DNA of 64,000 nucleotides from Roseateles noduli. GTDB lineage: Bacteria; Pseudomonadota; Gammaproteobacteria; Burkholderiales; Burkholderiaceae_C. The notes beneath the pieces were generated by a model. The model did no database searches, was not told where the DNA came from, and worked only from the letters and a program-made list of their open reading frames with translations. Each line of letters opens with the position of its first letter. The first letter of the stretch is position 1. The DNA is taken from contig NIOE01000004.1 in the NCBI GenBank assembly GCA_002205125.1, forward strand, positions 372,001-436,000. The letters are read 5' to 3'. Shown piece by piece: positions 6,921 to 16,141 of the stretch. Made by a program: the position numbers and the translations under genes.

Positions 6921-9896
6921 TCAGAACTTGTAGTTCAGCACCACCCGCATCGCGCGGTTGTCGCCGCGGATGTTGTTGGGCTTGTCGAGGTTGAGGTTGT
7001 CGCCGCCCAGCCGGTTGGGCGTCGCGCCCGGCTGCGGCGCGTTGCCGATCCAGTCGTCGAAGCCGCCGTAGTTGTTGGCATTCAGCAGGTTCAGCACGTC
7101 CAGCCGCAGCGCGACCTGGTGGATGCCGTACTTGAAGGCCTTGCCGATGCTGATGTCGACCTGCCGGAAGCTCGGCGAATCGCCCTCGACCAGGAAGCAC
7201 TGCGGCGTGCCGCCGATGCAGTTCGTCAGACGCCGCGGGAAGCCGCTCGCATACGTGCCCTTGGCCGAGAACGTCAGCCCCCACGGCAGCAGCTTGTCGG
7301 TCATGAACGCGCCGACCAGCCGGTGCCTGTCCACCAGCGTGCTGGGATTCCAGCCGCGACCCGCGCGGCCGTAGGTCCAATCGAAGGTGTCGTTGCTCCA
7401 CTGCAGGTTGGTCGTCTTCGCGTCGCTGTAGGTGTAGGCCAGCGTCGCCGTCCAGCCGGACGATTCCGAGTACGGCTTCTCCGCCTTCACGAACACCGAG
7501 TCCGTCCGCGTCCGGCCGATCGAATCGCCGAGCACTACCTGGCCGAAGCCGAGCGGCCCGCCCCACAGTGGATTGATGGACGACTGCTGCGCGAAGCCGC
7601 CGTTGGCGTCGCGGTTGCCGCTGAACCAGACGAACTGGTTCTTCGCCTCGACGCGGCTGAGCGCGATCTCGCCGTTCCACGTCTTCGTGATCGCCTGTCG
7701 CAGCCCGACGCTGAACTGATCCGCGTAGGGCATCTTCAGGTCGTTGCGGATCAGCCAGATCTCGCCGCCGGCGGGCTGGTTCTTCTGCGCCTCGTCCAGC
7801 GCATGATTCGCCATCGTGCGGTCGTAGCTGCGGCCGTAGCCGCCGAAGACCACCGTGTTGCGGTTGCCGAAGACGTCGTAGGAGAACCCGACCCGCGGCG
7901 CGATCGCGTTCTTGAACGCCTTGCGGGAGTTGCCGCTGCTGATGTACTGCGAGATGTCGATGCCGCCCTTGGCCAGCGACTGCGCGTAGGTCTGACCCGC
8001 CGGCGGCACGATGCCGTAGCGCTCGCCGTCGATCGCCATCAGCGCCGCGATGCGGTCCGCCGGTGTCGCGTACGCGTTGTTGAGCATGTTGTCCTCGTAG
8101 TCCCAGCGGACGCCAAGGTTGAGCTCCAGCTTGTTGGTGACGGCCCAGTCGTCCTGCAGGTACAGCCCCCACTGCTTGTTCTTGAAGCTGGCGCCCGAGG
8201 CCGCGGACGCGCGCCGGATGTTGCACTGCGCGCTGGTGCTGCCGTTGTTGGAGACGTTGGTGCCCAGGCAGTTGGTGCCGTCCCAGTAGGGCAGGCCGGT
8301 GACGTTGTCGATCAGCACCTCGACGGCGTCGACCGAGTTGGCTGTGCCGCTCAGGTCGTAGCGCATGTCCTTGAGCTTCACGCCGCCCTTGATCACGTGG
8401 CCGTCGAAGCCGGTGTAGGTCAGCTCCTCCGACACGAAGGTGCCGCGCTGCTTGCGCCGCTGCGCGTCCGGCGAGCCGCCGTCCAGGATCACGTCCTGCG
8501 AGGCCGTCAGCACCTGCGGCGACGCCGTCGACACCTTGTAGCGGACCAGCGGCGTGTCGGACGCCGACCTCGGATTCCAGAGGTAGTCCTCGTAGCCGAT
8601 GCGCGCCTCGCTGAGCCAGTCGTCGCGCGACCACTCGTGCTTCAGGTCGATGCGCGTCTCGTCGTTGCGGCGCTCCTTGTCGTTGCCGGGCAGCGAGAGG
8701 TTGCGGTCCTCGGCGATGCGGTCGGTCTCGCGGCGCAGCCGCGCGCTGAGGGTCAGGCGATGCTCGTCGTTGAGCTGCGCGTCGAGCTTGCCGAAGAACA
8801 GGTCCTCGTGGAAGGGGTCGACCTGGCTGCCGCGCCGCGCGAGCAGCTCCGGCACGATGCCGGCGTTGGGCAGCTTCTCGAAGTTCTGGCCGGCGATCTG
8901 GCGCGAGTCCTCGATCCGCTTCGCGTCGTAGGCGACGAAGAAATGCAGCTTGTCCTTGACGATCGGCCCGCCGATGCTGGCGCCGTACTCGTACTTCTCG
9001 GACGAGGGCCGCGAGATGCCCTGGGCCTCGCGCTCCTTCTCGAGCGAGTTCATGGACCGCCAGTTCGTGCCCGTGCGGTCGCCGTAGATCTCGCCGTGGA
9101 ACTCGTTGGTGCCGGACTTCGTCACCGCCGTGATCGCGGCGCTGCTGACCTGGTCGAACTCGGCCTTGTAGTTCTGCGTCAGCACCTTGTATTCGGAGAT
9201 CGCCGACTGCGGGAACGGGTTGCCGCGCGTGTCCGACTGGCCGCTGACGCCCCCGCGCAGGATGTTGTTCTTCTGGCCCACGCCGTCGATGAAGACGTTG
9301 AGGTGGTCGAAGTCCTGCGCGCCGGACTGCACCCGGCTCAGACCGCTCAAATCGGTCGAGAACGCGACGCCGGGCGCGAGGTCCGCCGCGCTGAGGAAAT
9401 TGCGCGTGGTCTGCGGCAGCGCTTCGATCATGCGCTGCGACACCACCGTGCCGAGCTGCGAATCCTTGACGCCTTGCCGGCTCGCGTTGCCTTCGACGGT
9501 CACGGTGCCGAGCTGGATCGCGTCCGGCGTGTCGGCCACGGGCGCAGCGCCCAGGTCGAGCGAGGCGCTTTCGCCGACGGACAGCGTGATGCGTTCGGTC
9601 TTGATCGGTTTTCCGTCAGCGGCTGCGACGCTCACGACGTACTCTCCCGGCGCAAGACCGATCAGCGCGTAACGGCCGTCGGCGCGCGTGCTCGTGCGAT
9701 AGCGGGCACCGTTGGCGCTGTTGGTGGCCGTCACCGACAGCCCGCCGGGCTGAACGCCCGCAGGTGCATTGACGAGGCCGCGCACGGTGGCGCGGCTCAC
9801 CTGGGCGTAGGTGGAAGGGACGAGGCCGGCGCCCAGGGCAATGGCGATTGCCAGGGCGAGTGCGGGCCGGGCGGGGAGGCGGGGGGAGGCGGTCAT
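6921..9896 (-). CDS. Oar-like TonB-dependent outer-membrane receptor
   Basis: 991 residues with a signal peptide ending near STYAQ. Next come a carboxypeptidase-regulatory-like beta-sandwich (about residues 35-110: VRGLVNAPAGVQPGGLSVTATN and APGEYVVSV), a plug domain and a long beta-barrel that ends in the outer-membrane signature VVLNYKF with a terminal Phe. The layout matches Oar-like receptors, which import bulky substrates or take part in surface adhesion and secretion with TonB-ExbBD energy. No TonB or ABC partner is adjacent. The L,D-transpeptidase gene lies eight bases upstream on the same strand, so the two may share a transcript. Confidence 0.85.
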   Translation of the reverse strand: MTASPRLPARPALALAIAIALGAGLVPSTYAQVSRATVRGLVNAPAGVQPGGLSVTATNSANGARYRTSTRADGRYALIGLAPGEYVVSVAAADGKPIKTERITLSVGESASLDLGAAPVADTPDAIQLGTVTVEGNASRQGVKDSQLGTVVSQRMIEALPQTTRNFLSAADLAPGVAFSTDLSGLSRVQSGAQDFDHLNVFIDGVGQKNNILRGGVSGQSDTRGNPFPQSAISEYKVLTQNYKAEFDQVSSAAITAVTKSGTNEFHGEIYGDRTGTNWRSMNSLEKEREAQGISRPSSEKYEYGASIGGPIVKDKLHFFVAYDAKRIEDSRQIAGQNFEKLPNAGIVPELLARRGSQVDPFHEDLFFGKLDAQLNDEHRLTLSARLRRETDRIAEDRNLSLPGNDKERRNDETRIDLKHEWSRDDWLSEARIGYEDYLWNPRSASDTPLVRYKVSTASPQVLTASQDVILDGGSPDAQRRKQRGTFVSEELTYTGFDGHVIKGGVKLKDMRYDLSGTANSVDAVEVLIDNVTGLPYWDGTNCLGTNVSNNGSTSAQCNIRRASAASGASFKNKQWGLYLQDDWAVTNKLELNLGVRWDYEDNMLNNAYATPADRIAALMAIDGERYGIVPPAGQTYAQSLAKGGIDISQYISSGNSRKAFKNAIAPRVGFSYDVFGNRNTVVFGGYGRSYDRTMANHALDEAQKNQPAGGEIWLIRNDLKMPYADQFSVGLRQAITKTWNGEIALSRVEAKNQFVWFSGNRDANGGFAQQSSINPLWGGPLGFGQVVLGDSIGRTRTDSVFVKAEKPYSESSGWTATLAYTYSDAKTTNLQWSNDTFDWTYGRAGRGWNPSTLVDRHRLVGAFMTDKLLPWGLTFSAKGTYASGFPRRLTNCIGGTPQCFLVEGDSPSFRQVDISIGKAFKYGIHQVALRLDVLNLLNANNYGGFDDWIGNAPQPGATPNRLGGDNLNLDKPNNIRGDNRAMRVVLNYKF

Positions 9897-9904
9897 CGAC
9901 CGCT

Positions 9905-10765
9905 TCAGGTGGTCGGGCCGGCCTTGGCGCGGCGCATCTGCTCCGCGAAGACCTGTTCCATCGGCTTCTGTTCGGGCAGCACGTACACGATGCCACCGCG
10001 CTTGCCGAAGGTCGGCCACAGGGTCTGTTCGAAGAATTTCACCGGCATGTTGATGCAGCCGAAGCTGATGCGGTTGTCCTTGGGCGTCGGCGACGCGAGC
10101 CGCTCCAGTCGACGCTCCGCGGGGTTGGTCGGGCGCACGCGGTGCATGGACACGGCGGCGTCGTAGTCGACCCAGAGCACGTCCTCGTGCCCGGCGTTCT
10201 TGCCGGGCTGCGCGACGAAGCGACCGGCCGGCGTGGTGCGCTCGGAGGGCTTCACTTCGGCGATGGGCCGCAGGCCGATGCCCGCGACGCTGTCGTCGCC
10301 GGCGGCGTAGCCCAGCAGCACCGGCGTGGTCGCCTGGAGCTTGCCTTCGGGGCTGAACACCAGGACCTGCGCCTGGCGCTTGTCGAGGATCGCGAACGGG
10401 CGTCCGTTGTGATCCCAGCCCGCCATCACCCATTGGGCGAGTTGTCGGGCCTGCTTGGAAACCTTGGTCTTGCCGAAGTCGGCCGTGCCGGTCCGCAACA
10501 CTGGCGCGGGGGCGTGGGCGACCGGCTGGACCGGTGCGGATGGGGTGTGTCGGGCCACGACGGGCGGAGCCGGTCGAAGCTGCTTCATCAGGAAGGTTGC
10601 CGCCGGCCAGGCCAGCAGCGCGCCGGCCAGGCCCAGGACCAGACCCTGCGCCGCCCATCCCGCGCGTTCCCGCAGGGGTTCAGGGATCCAGCCCCACCCC
10701 GTCCGGGAAGACGGCTTGGGCGGAGGAGGATCGCTGAAGAAGTACCCGCTGGAGGCGCGCAGCAT
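9905..10765 (-). CDS. L,D-transpeptidase (YkuD) family, membrane-anchored
   Basis: 286 residues with one membrane helix near residues 38-58 (GLVLGLAGALLAWPAATFL) and a YkuD catalytic domain in the C-terminal half. The active-site signature appears as MHRV followed by RISFGCINMP, giving the catalytic His and Cys. Such enzymes form 3-3 crosslinks in peptidoglycan or attach proteins to it. The Pro/Ala linker between helix and domain places the enzyme in the periplasm. It is immediately upstream of the TonB-receptor gene. Confidence 0.8.
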   Translation of the reverse strand: MLRASSGYFFSDPPPPKPSSRTGWGWIPEPLRERAGWAAQGLVLGLAGALLAWPAATFLMKQLRPAPPVVARHTPSAPVQPVAHAPAPVLRTGTADFGKTKVSKQARQLAQWVMAGWDHNGRPFAILDKRQAQVLVFSPEGKLQATTPVLLGYAAGDDSVAGIGLRPIAEVKPSERTTPAGRFVAQPGKNAGHEDVLWVDYDAAVSMHRVRPTNPAERRLERLASPTPKDNRISFGCINMPVKFFEQTLWPTFGKRGGIVYVLPEQKPMEQVFAEQMRRAKAGPTT

Positions 10766-10818
10766 GGTGGGCTTTCAGGGAGAGATCAGGTCCGGGCGTG
10801 GCGGTGCGGACTCACCGA

Positions 10819-11196
10819 TCAGTTGCGGTCGGCGCGCGGGGCCGGCGTACCGGCGCTGGTGGGCTCGGCCGGCAGCGGGTCCTGCGTCGATTGGGTGGAT
10901 TGCGGCTGCTGGTTCTGCCACTGGTCGGTCGACGACGGCTGGGTCTGCTGCGACTGCGCTTCCGGCGTCGTCTGCTCCTGCTGCGTGGTCGCCTGGTTCG
11001 ACTGGTCGGCCGGCGTCAGGGTCTGCTGGTCGGCCGGCATCTGCTGTTCAGTCTGCGTGGCGGGGTACTGTTCTTGCGTGGCTTGCGTCTGGGTGGATTC
11101 GGTCGAGTTCTCGACTTGCGCATACGCCAGGCCCAGCACGCTGGCAAAGGCGGTCAGGGCAACGGCACCGGTCACGAGGGATTTGGTCGCGTTCAT
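10819..11196 (-). CDS. exported Gln/Thr-rich low-complexity protein (125 aa)
   Basis: MNATKSLVTGAVALTAFASVLGLAYA is a clear signal peptide with an AYA cleavage site. The mature region is almost entirely Gln, Thr, Ser, Pro and Glu with no Cys, and should be disordered. Start ATG 11196 has a strong Shine-Dalgarno (AAAGGAGAG). I recognise no family. The same strand continues into the L,D-transpeptidase 53 bases downstream, so a cell-wall-associated role is possible but unproven. Confidence 0.7.
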   Translation of the reverse strand: MNATKSLVTGAVALTAFASVLGLAYAQVENSTESTQTQATQEQYPATQTEQQMPADQQTLTPADQSNQATTQQEQTTPEAQSQQTQPSSTDQWQNQQPQSTQSTQDPLPAEPTSAGTPAPRADRN

Positions 11197-11390
11197 GAGT
11201 TCTCTCCTTTGGGCTTGAGGGGCCGATCGGTGGAGATCGGTTAGGACCAACTTTGGACCGTGGACGGGGCGTCGAACGTGGGTTGAGGTCGCGACGGCTT
11301 GTAGGACAAGCGGCAGGTTTCAACCCGATACATCCACGTGTTCATCGGGGCAAACGGCGATCCCTCGCCCTCCCTCGCCATCCCCTCGCG

Positions 11391-11430
11391 CCCAAGAAAA
11401 AGCCGGACGGCCCGGGTCGGGCGGTCCGGC
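11391..11430 (-). terminator. intrinsic terminator on the minus strand
   Basis: On the minus strand the stem GCCGGAC / GTCCGGC with a GC-rich centre is followed by TTTTTCTTGG. It lies upstream of the Gln-rich gene's start, so it cannot serve that gene. A second 7-bp hairpin (GAAGGCG / CGCCTTC) lies just before it at about 11435-11456. Confidence 0.6.
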
Positions 11431-11722
11431 GAAGAAGGCGCTGATGGACGCCTTCAGAGACAGGAGACCCCCGAACAATAGGCATTCACCCCGATCCCAT
11501 AAATGCTGCGCCGCGCAACGCACCGTTGTGGGGGCCTCAACAATCCGCGGCGGTGCGTGTCCCTGCCCGTCCCTCCTGGGGCGGACACCGCTCACAGGGG
11601 GTGTTGTGCGTTTATCGCCCGAATGACCGACGCCACATTCGGTTACCGCCCGGCGTTCCATAGACGCCGGCTGTCGTGTTCGTGCGATACATGTCCGCTC
11701 GCTATGTGTGGTTGTCAATGGA

Positions 11723-11733
11723 TGTCAATGACA
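11723..11733. promoter_or_regulatory. TGTCA-A-TGACA inverted repeat, possible operator
   Basis: An 11-base palindrome with 5-bp arms about 210 bases upstream of the MFS start; a further half copy TGTCAATG sits at 11713. Such symmetry suits a dimeric regulator (GntR-like sites look similar). No regulator gene is adjacent. Confidence 0.3.
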
Positions 11734-11900
11734 TGCGTCAAGATCGCGGCGCCGCGAGCGTTCTGCCCCAACTTTTTCAGCCCGTCACCAGAAATCGGTT
11801 TCCTAACGGTTTCTTGATGCCGAAAGGGACGGGGAACGTCGGAACACGGGACGCGGCCGAATGGTGCCGTTTGAGGGTTCGTTGCCGTTCGTCATCAGCG

Positions 11901-11930
11901 GGCCGCGTCGCGGCCGCCTTTCTTTTGTGT
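11901..11930 (+). promoter_or_regulatory. hairpin plus T-rich run in the MFS gene leader, possible attenuator
   Basis: GGCCGC / GCGGCC with a three-base loop is followed by a CTTTCTTTTGTGTTT tract, ending directly ahead of the AGGAGG ribosome site of the transporter gene. The arrangement looks like an intrinsic terminator inside a leader, i.e. an attenuator, or the end of an upstream transcript. Confidence 0.35.
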
Positions 11931-11943
11931 TTGAGGAGGACCC

Positions 11944-13614
11944 ATGTCTACTGTGCTGACCGATCAGGGCGGCGGATCCACCGGCGGGAGCTGGCTGGAC
12001 AAGGAGCGCACCATCGCCGCTCCCGGCTTCAACCGCTGGCTGGTGCCGCCTAGCGCGCTCGCCATCCACCTGTGCATCGGGATGGCCTACGGCTTCTCGG
12101 TGTTCTGGCTGCCGCTGTCCAAGATGCTGCAGACCGCCGGGACCGGCGCCGCGTGCGGCAAGGATGTGGGCTTCCTGGCTCAGCTGTTCACCACCGGCTG
12201 CGACTGGACGGTGCTGACGTTGGGCACCATCTACATGCTGTTCTTCCTGTTCCTGGGCTGCTCCGCGGCGATCTGGGGCGGTTGGCTGGAACGCGCCGGT
12301 CCCCGCAAGGCCGGCCTGGTCTCGGCCGTGTGCTGGTGCGGCGGCATGCTGATCTCCGCCTTCGGCATCCACACCCACCAGTTCTGGCTGATGGTGCTGG
12401 GCTCCGGCGTCATCGGCGGCATCGGCCTGGGCCTGGGCTACATCTCGCCCGTGTCGACGCTGATCAAGTGGTTCCCGGACCGTCGCGGCATGGCCACCGG
12501 CATGGCCATCATGGGCTTCGGCGGCGGCGCGATGATCGGTTCGCCGCTGGCCGTCGAGCTGATGAAGCACTTCGCCACCCCGACCGACGCTGGCGTGATG
12601 CAGACCTTCGTCGTCATGGCCGTCGTGTACTTCCTGTTCATGGTCGCCGGCGCGCTGGGCTACCGCGTGCCGCCCACCGGCTGGAAGCCTGAGGGCTGGA
12701 CCCCGCCGGCCGTGCAGGCCAGCAACACCATGATCACGCAGCGCCACGTGCACGTGAAGAAGGTCTGGGGCATCCCGCAGTTCTGGCTGGTGTGGATCGT
12801 GTTGTGCATGAACGTGACCGCCGGCATCGGCGTGATCGGCATGGCCAGCCCGATGCTGCAGGAGATCTTCGGCGGCTCGCTGATCGGCGTCGAAGCCAAG
12901 TTCGCCGAGCTGGACAAGACCCAGCTGGCCGCGATCGCCGGCATCGCCGGCGGCTTCACCGCGCTGCTGAGCCTGTTCAACATCGGTGGACGTTTCGTCT
13001 GGGCCTCGCTGTCCGACAAGCTCGGCCGCAAGCTGACCTACACGGTGTTCTTCGTGCTGGGCGGCCTGCTGTACGCCAGCCTGCCGAGCAGCGCCGCGGC
13101 GGGCCACAAGCTGGCCTTCGTGGCGGCGGTGTGCGTGATCCTGTCGATGTACGGCGGCGGCTTCGCCACCGTGCCGGCCTACCTGGGCGACCTGTTCGGC
13201 ACCCAGTTCGTCGGCGCCATCCACGGCCGTCTGCTGACCGCCTGGGCCACCGCCGGCATCCTGGGCCCGTTCATCGTGAACGGCATGCGCGACTACCAGC
13301 TGGGCCTGGGCATCCCGCGCGAGCAGGTCTACAACCAGACGATGTACATCCTGGTGGGCATGCTGGTCATCGGCCTGATCGCCAACCTGGTCATCCGCCC
13401 GGTCGCCGACAAGCACTTCATGACCGACGCCGAACTGGCCGTCGAGAAGAAGCTGGCCCATGAGAAGGCCGCCGCCAACGAAGTGGGCAGCGGTCCGGGC
13501 GCCGGCGCCGCGACGCCGACGGTGCTGGTCGCGCTGGCCTGGCTGGCCGTGGGCATCCCGCTGGCTTGGGGCATCTATCGCACGCTGCTGAGCGCCGCGA
13601 AGTTCTTCAGCTGA
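11944..13614 (+). CDS. OFA (oxalate/formate antiporter) family MFS transporter
   Basis: 556 residues with twelve predicted membrane helices. The pattern HLCIGMAYGFSVFWLPLSK, GWLERAGPRKAG, GLGYISPVSTLIKWFPDRRGMATG and GGRFVWASLSDKLGRK is typical of the oxalate/formate antiporter branch of the major facilitator superfamily. It is longer than OxlT (about 420 residues) because of a Cys-bearing loop near residues 70-85 and an added C-terminal helix. A strong AGGAGG precedes ATG 11944. The next gene is a formate-dehydrogenase-like molybdoenzyme, supporting formate or oxalate exchange as substrate, though other monocarboxylates are possible. Confidence 0.8.
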   Translation: MSTVLTDQGGGSTGGSWLDKERTIAAPGFNRWLVPPSALAIHLCIGMAYGFSVFWLPLSKMLQTAGTGAACGKDVGFLAQLFTTGCDWTVLTLGTIYMLFFLFLGCSAAIWGGWLERAGPRKAGLVSAVCWCGGMLISAFGIHTHQFWLMVLGSGVIGGIGLGLGYISPVSTLIKWFPDRRGMATGMAIMGFGGGAMIGSPLAVELMKHFATPTDAGVMQTFVVMAVVYFLFMVAGALGYRVPPTGWKPEGWTPPAVQASNTMITQRHVHVKKVWGIPQFWLVWIVLCMNVTAGIGVIGMASPMLQEIFGGSLIGVEAKFAELDKTQLAAIAGIAGGFTALLSLFNIGGRFVWASLSDKLGRKLTYTVFFVLGGLLYASLPSSAAAGHKLAFVAAVCVILSMYGGGFATVPAYLGDLFGTQFVGAIHGRLLTAWATAGILGPFIVNGMRDYQLGLGIPREQVYNQTMYILVGMLVIGLIANLVIRPVADKHFMTDAELAVEKKLAHEKAAANEVGSGPGAGAATPTVLVALAWLAVGIPLAWGIYRTLLSAAKFFS

Positions 13615-13770
13615 GCTTGCGCGCAAGACCCGCCGGCAGCGCGAGAGCGTCTGACCGGCTAGCATGACCCTCGCCCCGGCGGCCGTCCATGACGACCACG
13701 GGGCGACTCTGTTTCAAGACTTCGCGTTGGGCGAGGGGCGGACAGGGAACAACGACTACTGGAGGACTCG

Positions 13771-16131
13771 ATGAGCGAGCAGAAGATCCACTTCTACAAG
13801 GGCCCGGCGGGCGGTTGGGGCGCGCTGAAGAGCGTCGCGAAGCACCTGCAGGCGCAGGGCGTCGCGGTGAAGGGAGCGAAGACGCTGCTGTCGGCCAACC
13901 AGGCGGACGGCTTCGACTGCCCCGGCTGCGCCTGGCCCGACCGGGATCACCGCTCGACCTTCGAGTTCTGCGAGAACGGCGCCAAGGCGATCGCCGCCGA
14001 GGCGACCGCACACCGTGCCACGGCCGGCGTGCTGGGCGGACACACCGTCAGCGAGCTGGCCGAGTGGTCCGACTTCGACCTGGAGAACCTGGGCCGCATC
14101 ACCGAGCCGCTGGTCTACGACCGCGCCACGGACCGCTACAAGCCCATCGCCTGGGACGACGCCTTCGAGCTGATCGCCGCGCGCCTGAACGCGCTGAGCA
14201 ATCCCAACGAGGCGATGTTCTACACCTCGGGACGCGCCAGCAACGAGGCCGCGTTCCTGTACCAGCTGTTCGTGCGCGAGTTCGGCACCAACAACTTCCC
14301 CGACTGCTCGAACATGTGCCACGAGCCCAGCGGCCAGGGCCTGAAGCCGACCATCGGCATCGGCAAGGGCACGGTGACGCTGCACGACTTCGAGAAGGCG
14401 GACGCGATCTTCATCATGGGCCAGAACCCTGGCACCAACCACCCGCGCATGCTGGGCGAGCTGCGCGAGGCGTCCAAGCGCGGCTGCAAGATCGTCAGCT
14501 TCAACCCGCTGCGCGAGCGCGGCCTGGAGCGCTTCGCCGACCCGCAGGACAAGATGGAGATGGCGACGCTGGGCAGCACGCCGATCTCGACCAACTACTT
14601 CCAGCTGCGCATCGGCGGCGACATGGCCGTGATGAAGGCGCTGTGCAAGCGCGTCTTCGAGCTGGACGACGCGGCGGTGGCCGCCGGCGGCGAGCGCGTG
14701 CTGGACCTGGGCTTCATCGCCGAGCACACCAACGGTTTCGAGGAATTCGAAGCCAGCATCCGCGCTGAAAGCTGGGAAGCGCTGGAGGCCGAATCCGGCT
14801 TGTCGCAGGAGCAGCTCTGCGCCGCCGGCGACCTGTACGCGCAGGCCAAGCGCGTGATCATCTGCTGGGGCATGGGCATCACCCAGCACCAGCACTCGGT
14901 GGCGACCATCCAGCACATCGCGGCGCTGCTGATGCTGCGCGGCAACCTGGGCCGCGAAGGTGCGGGCGCCTGCCCGGTGCGCGGCCACTCCAACGTGCAG
15001 GGCGACCGCACGATGGGCATCTACGAGAAGCCGCCCAAGGCGCTGCTGGACCGCCTCGGCCAGGTGTTCGGTTTCGAGCCGCCGCGCGAGAACGGCTACG
15101 GCACCGTCGAATCCATCCAGGCGATGCTGGACGGCAAGGGCAAGGTGTTCTTCGCGCTGGGCGGCAACTTCGCCTCGGCGACGCCGGACACGATCGCGAC
15201 CTGGAAGGCGCTGCGCAAGACCGACCTGACCGTCCACGTGACGACCAAGTTCAACCGCAGCCACACGATTCACGGCAAGGAGGCGCTGGTGCTCCCGTGC
15301 CTGGGCCGCACCGAGATCGACATGCAGGCCGCCGGCCCGCAGGGCGTGACGGTGGAAGACTCGATGAGCATGGTGCACATTTCCAGCGGCATGAACGCGC
15401 CGGCGTCGGAGCACCTGCTGTCGGAGCCCATGATCGTGGCGCGCCTGGCGGCCGCGACGCTGAAGGGCCGCTCGAAGACGCCGTGGCTGTGGCTGGTGGA
15501 GGACTACTCGCGCATCCGCGACAAGATCGAGGAAGTCTTCGACGACTTCGCCGGCTTCAACGAGAAGATCAAGGTGCCGGGCGGCTTCCGCCTGCGCAAC
15601 ACCGCGTCGGAGCGGGTCTGGAACACGCCGACCGGCAAGGCCAACTTCATCGCCTACCAGCTGCCGACGGACACGCCGCTGCATCAGGCGCGCGCGCGGC
15701 TGCGCGGCGACGAGAAGACGGTGGTGTTCAACCTGGCGACGGTGCGTTCGCACGACCAGTACAACACGACGATCTACGGCAACGACGACCGCTACCGCGG
15801 CGTGTGGGGCCATCGCCGCGTGGTGTTCATCAACAAGGACGACCTGAAGGCGATCGGCATGAAGGCCGGCGAGTGGGTCGACATCACCAGCGTCTACAGC
15901 GACGGCGACACGCGTCGCGCCGAGAAGTTCGTGCTGATCGAGTACGACATCCCGCGCGGCTGCCTGGCGAGCTACTTCCCGGAGACCAACTCGCTGGTGC
16001 CGCTGAGCAGCGTGTCCATCGGCGCGGGGACGCCGACGTCGAAGTCGATCCCGGTGGTGCTGACGCTGCGCACGCAGGACGCGCCGCTGCCGCAGGACCA
16101 GGCCCGTTCGGTGGCCGGGGCGACGGCCTGA
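13771..16131 (+). CDS. FdhF/YdeP family molybdopterin oxidoreductase
   Basis: 786 residues. It begins with the family-specific MSEQKIHFYKGPAGGWGALKS and a short CPGCAWPD motif in place of the full four-cysteine Fe-S motif of classical formate dehydrogenases. The molybdopterin fold follows (YTSGRASNEAAFLYQLFVREFGTNN, QNPGTNHPRMLGELREA, GMGITQHQHSVATIQ, then an Asp-decarboxylase-like C-terminal domain with TVRSHDQYNTTIYG). YdeP relatives have been linked to acid resistance and formate-type oxidation, but the exact substrate is uncertain. A good Shine-Dalgarno (GGAGG) precedes ATG 13771. It forms an operon with the small gene and fdhD downstream, which supply maturation. Confidence 0.85.
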   Translation: MSEQKIHFYKGPAGGWGALKSVAKHLQAQGVAVKGAKTLLSANQADGFDCPGCAWPDRDHRSTFEFCENGAKAIAAEATAHRATAGVLGGHTVSELAEWSDFDLENLGRITEPLVYDRATDRYKPIAWDDAFELIAARLNALSNPNEAMFYTSGRASNEAAFLYQLFVREFGTNNFPDCSNMCHEPSGQGLKPTIGIGKGTVTLHDFEKADAIFIMGQNPGTNHPRMLGELREASKRGCKIVSFNPLRERGLERFADPQDKMEMATLGSTPISTNYFQLRIGGDMAVMKALCKRVFELDDAAVAAGGERVLDLGFIAEHTNGFEEFEASIRAESWEALEAESGLSQEQLCAAGDLYAQAKRVIICWGMGITQHQHSVATIQHIAALLMLRGNLGREGAGACPVRGHSNVQGDRTMGIYEKPPKALLDRLGQVFGFEPPRENGYGTVESIQAMLDGKGKVFFALGGNFASATPDTIATWKALRKTDLTVHVTTKFNRSHTIHGKEALVLPCLGRTEIDMQAAGPQGVTVEDSMSMVHISSGMNAPASEHLLSEPMIVARLAAATLKGRSKTPWLWLVEDYSRIRDKIEEVFDDFAGFNEKIKVPGGFRLRNTASERVWNTPTGKANFIAYQLPTDTPLHQARARLRGDEKTVVFNLATVRSHDQYNTTIYGNDDRYRGVWGHRRVVFINKDDLKAIGMKAGEWVDITSVYSDGDTRRAEKFVLIEYDIPRGCLASYFPETNSLVPLSSVSIGAGTPTSKSIPVVLTLRTQDAPLPQDQARSVAGATA

Positions 16132-16141
16132 GGGACGACGG

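Larger units (their letters stand above)
11197..11943. other. gene-poor interval of about 750 bases
   Basis: Reading frames here are short, overlap on both strands and show no family resemblance or ribosome sites, so I call no gene. The interval holds the promoter region of the Gln-rich gene, a minus-strand intrinsic terminator (11391-11430), a TGTCA-A-TGACA inverted repeat (11723-11733) and a hairpin plus T-rich run just ahead of the MFS gene (11901-11930). The minus-strand terminator faces transcription coming from about 11431-11900, where no protein gene exists, so a small RNA is possible. Confidence 0.5.

Noticed and set aside
6804-10166. 1120-residue open frame on the plus strand
   Set aside because: It is antisense to the TonB-dependent receptor and transpeptidase, which have clear family motifs; the product is Arg/Val/Ala-rich without any domain.
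11431-11900. 6S RNA or another housekeeping RNA on the minus strand
   Set aside because: I could not match the conserved closing stem or central bubble of 6S RNA, and no other known RNA is recognisable.
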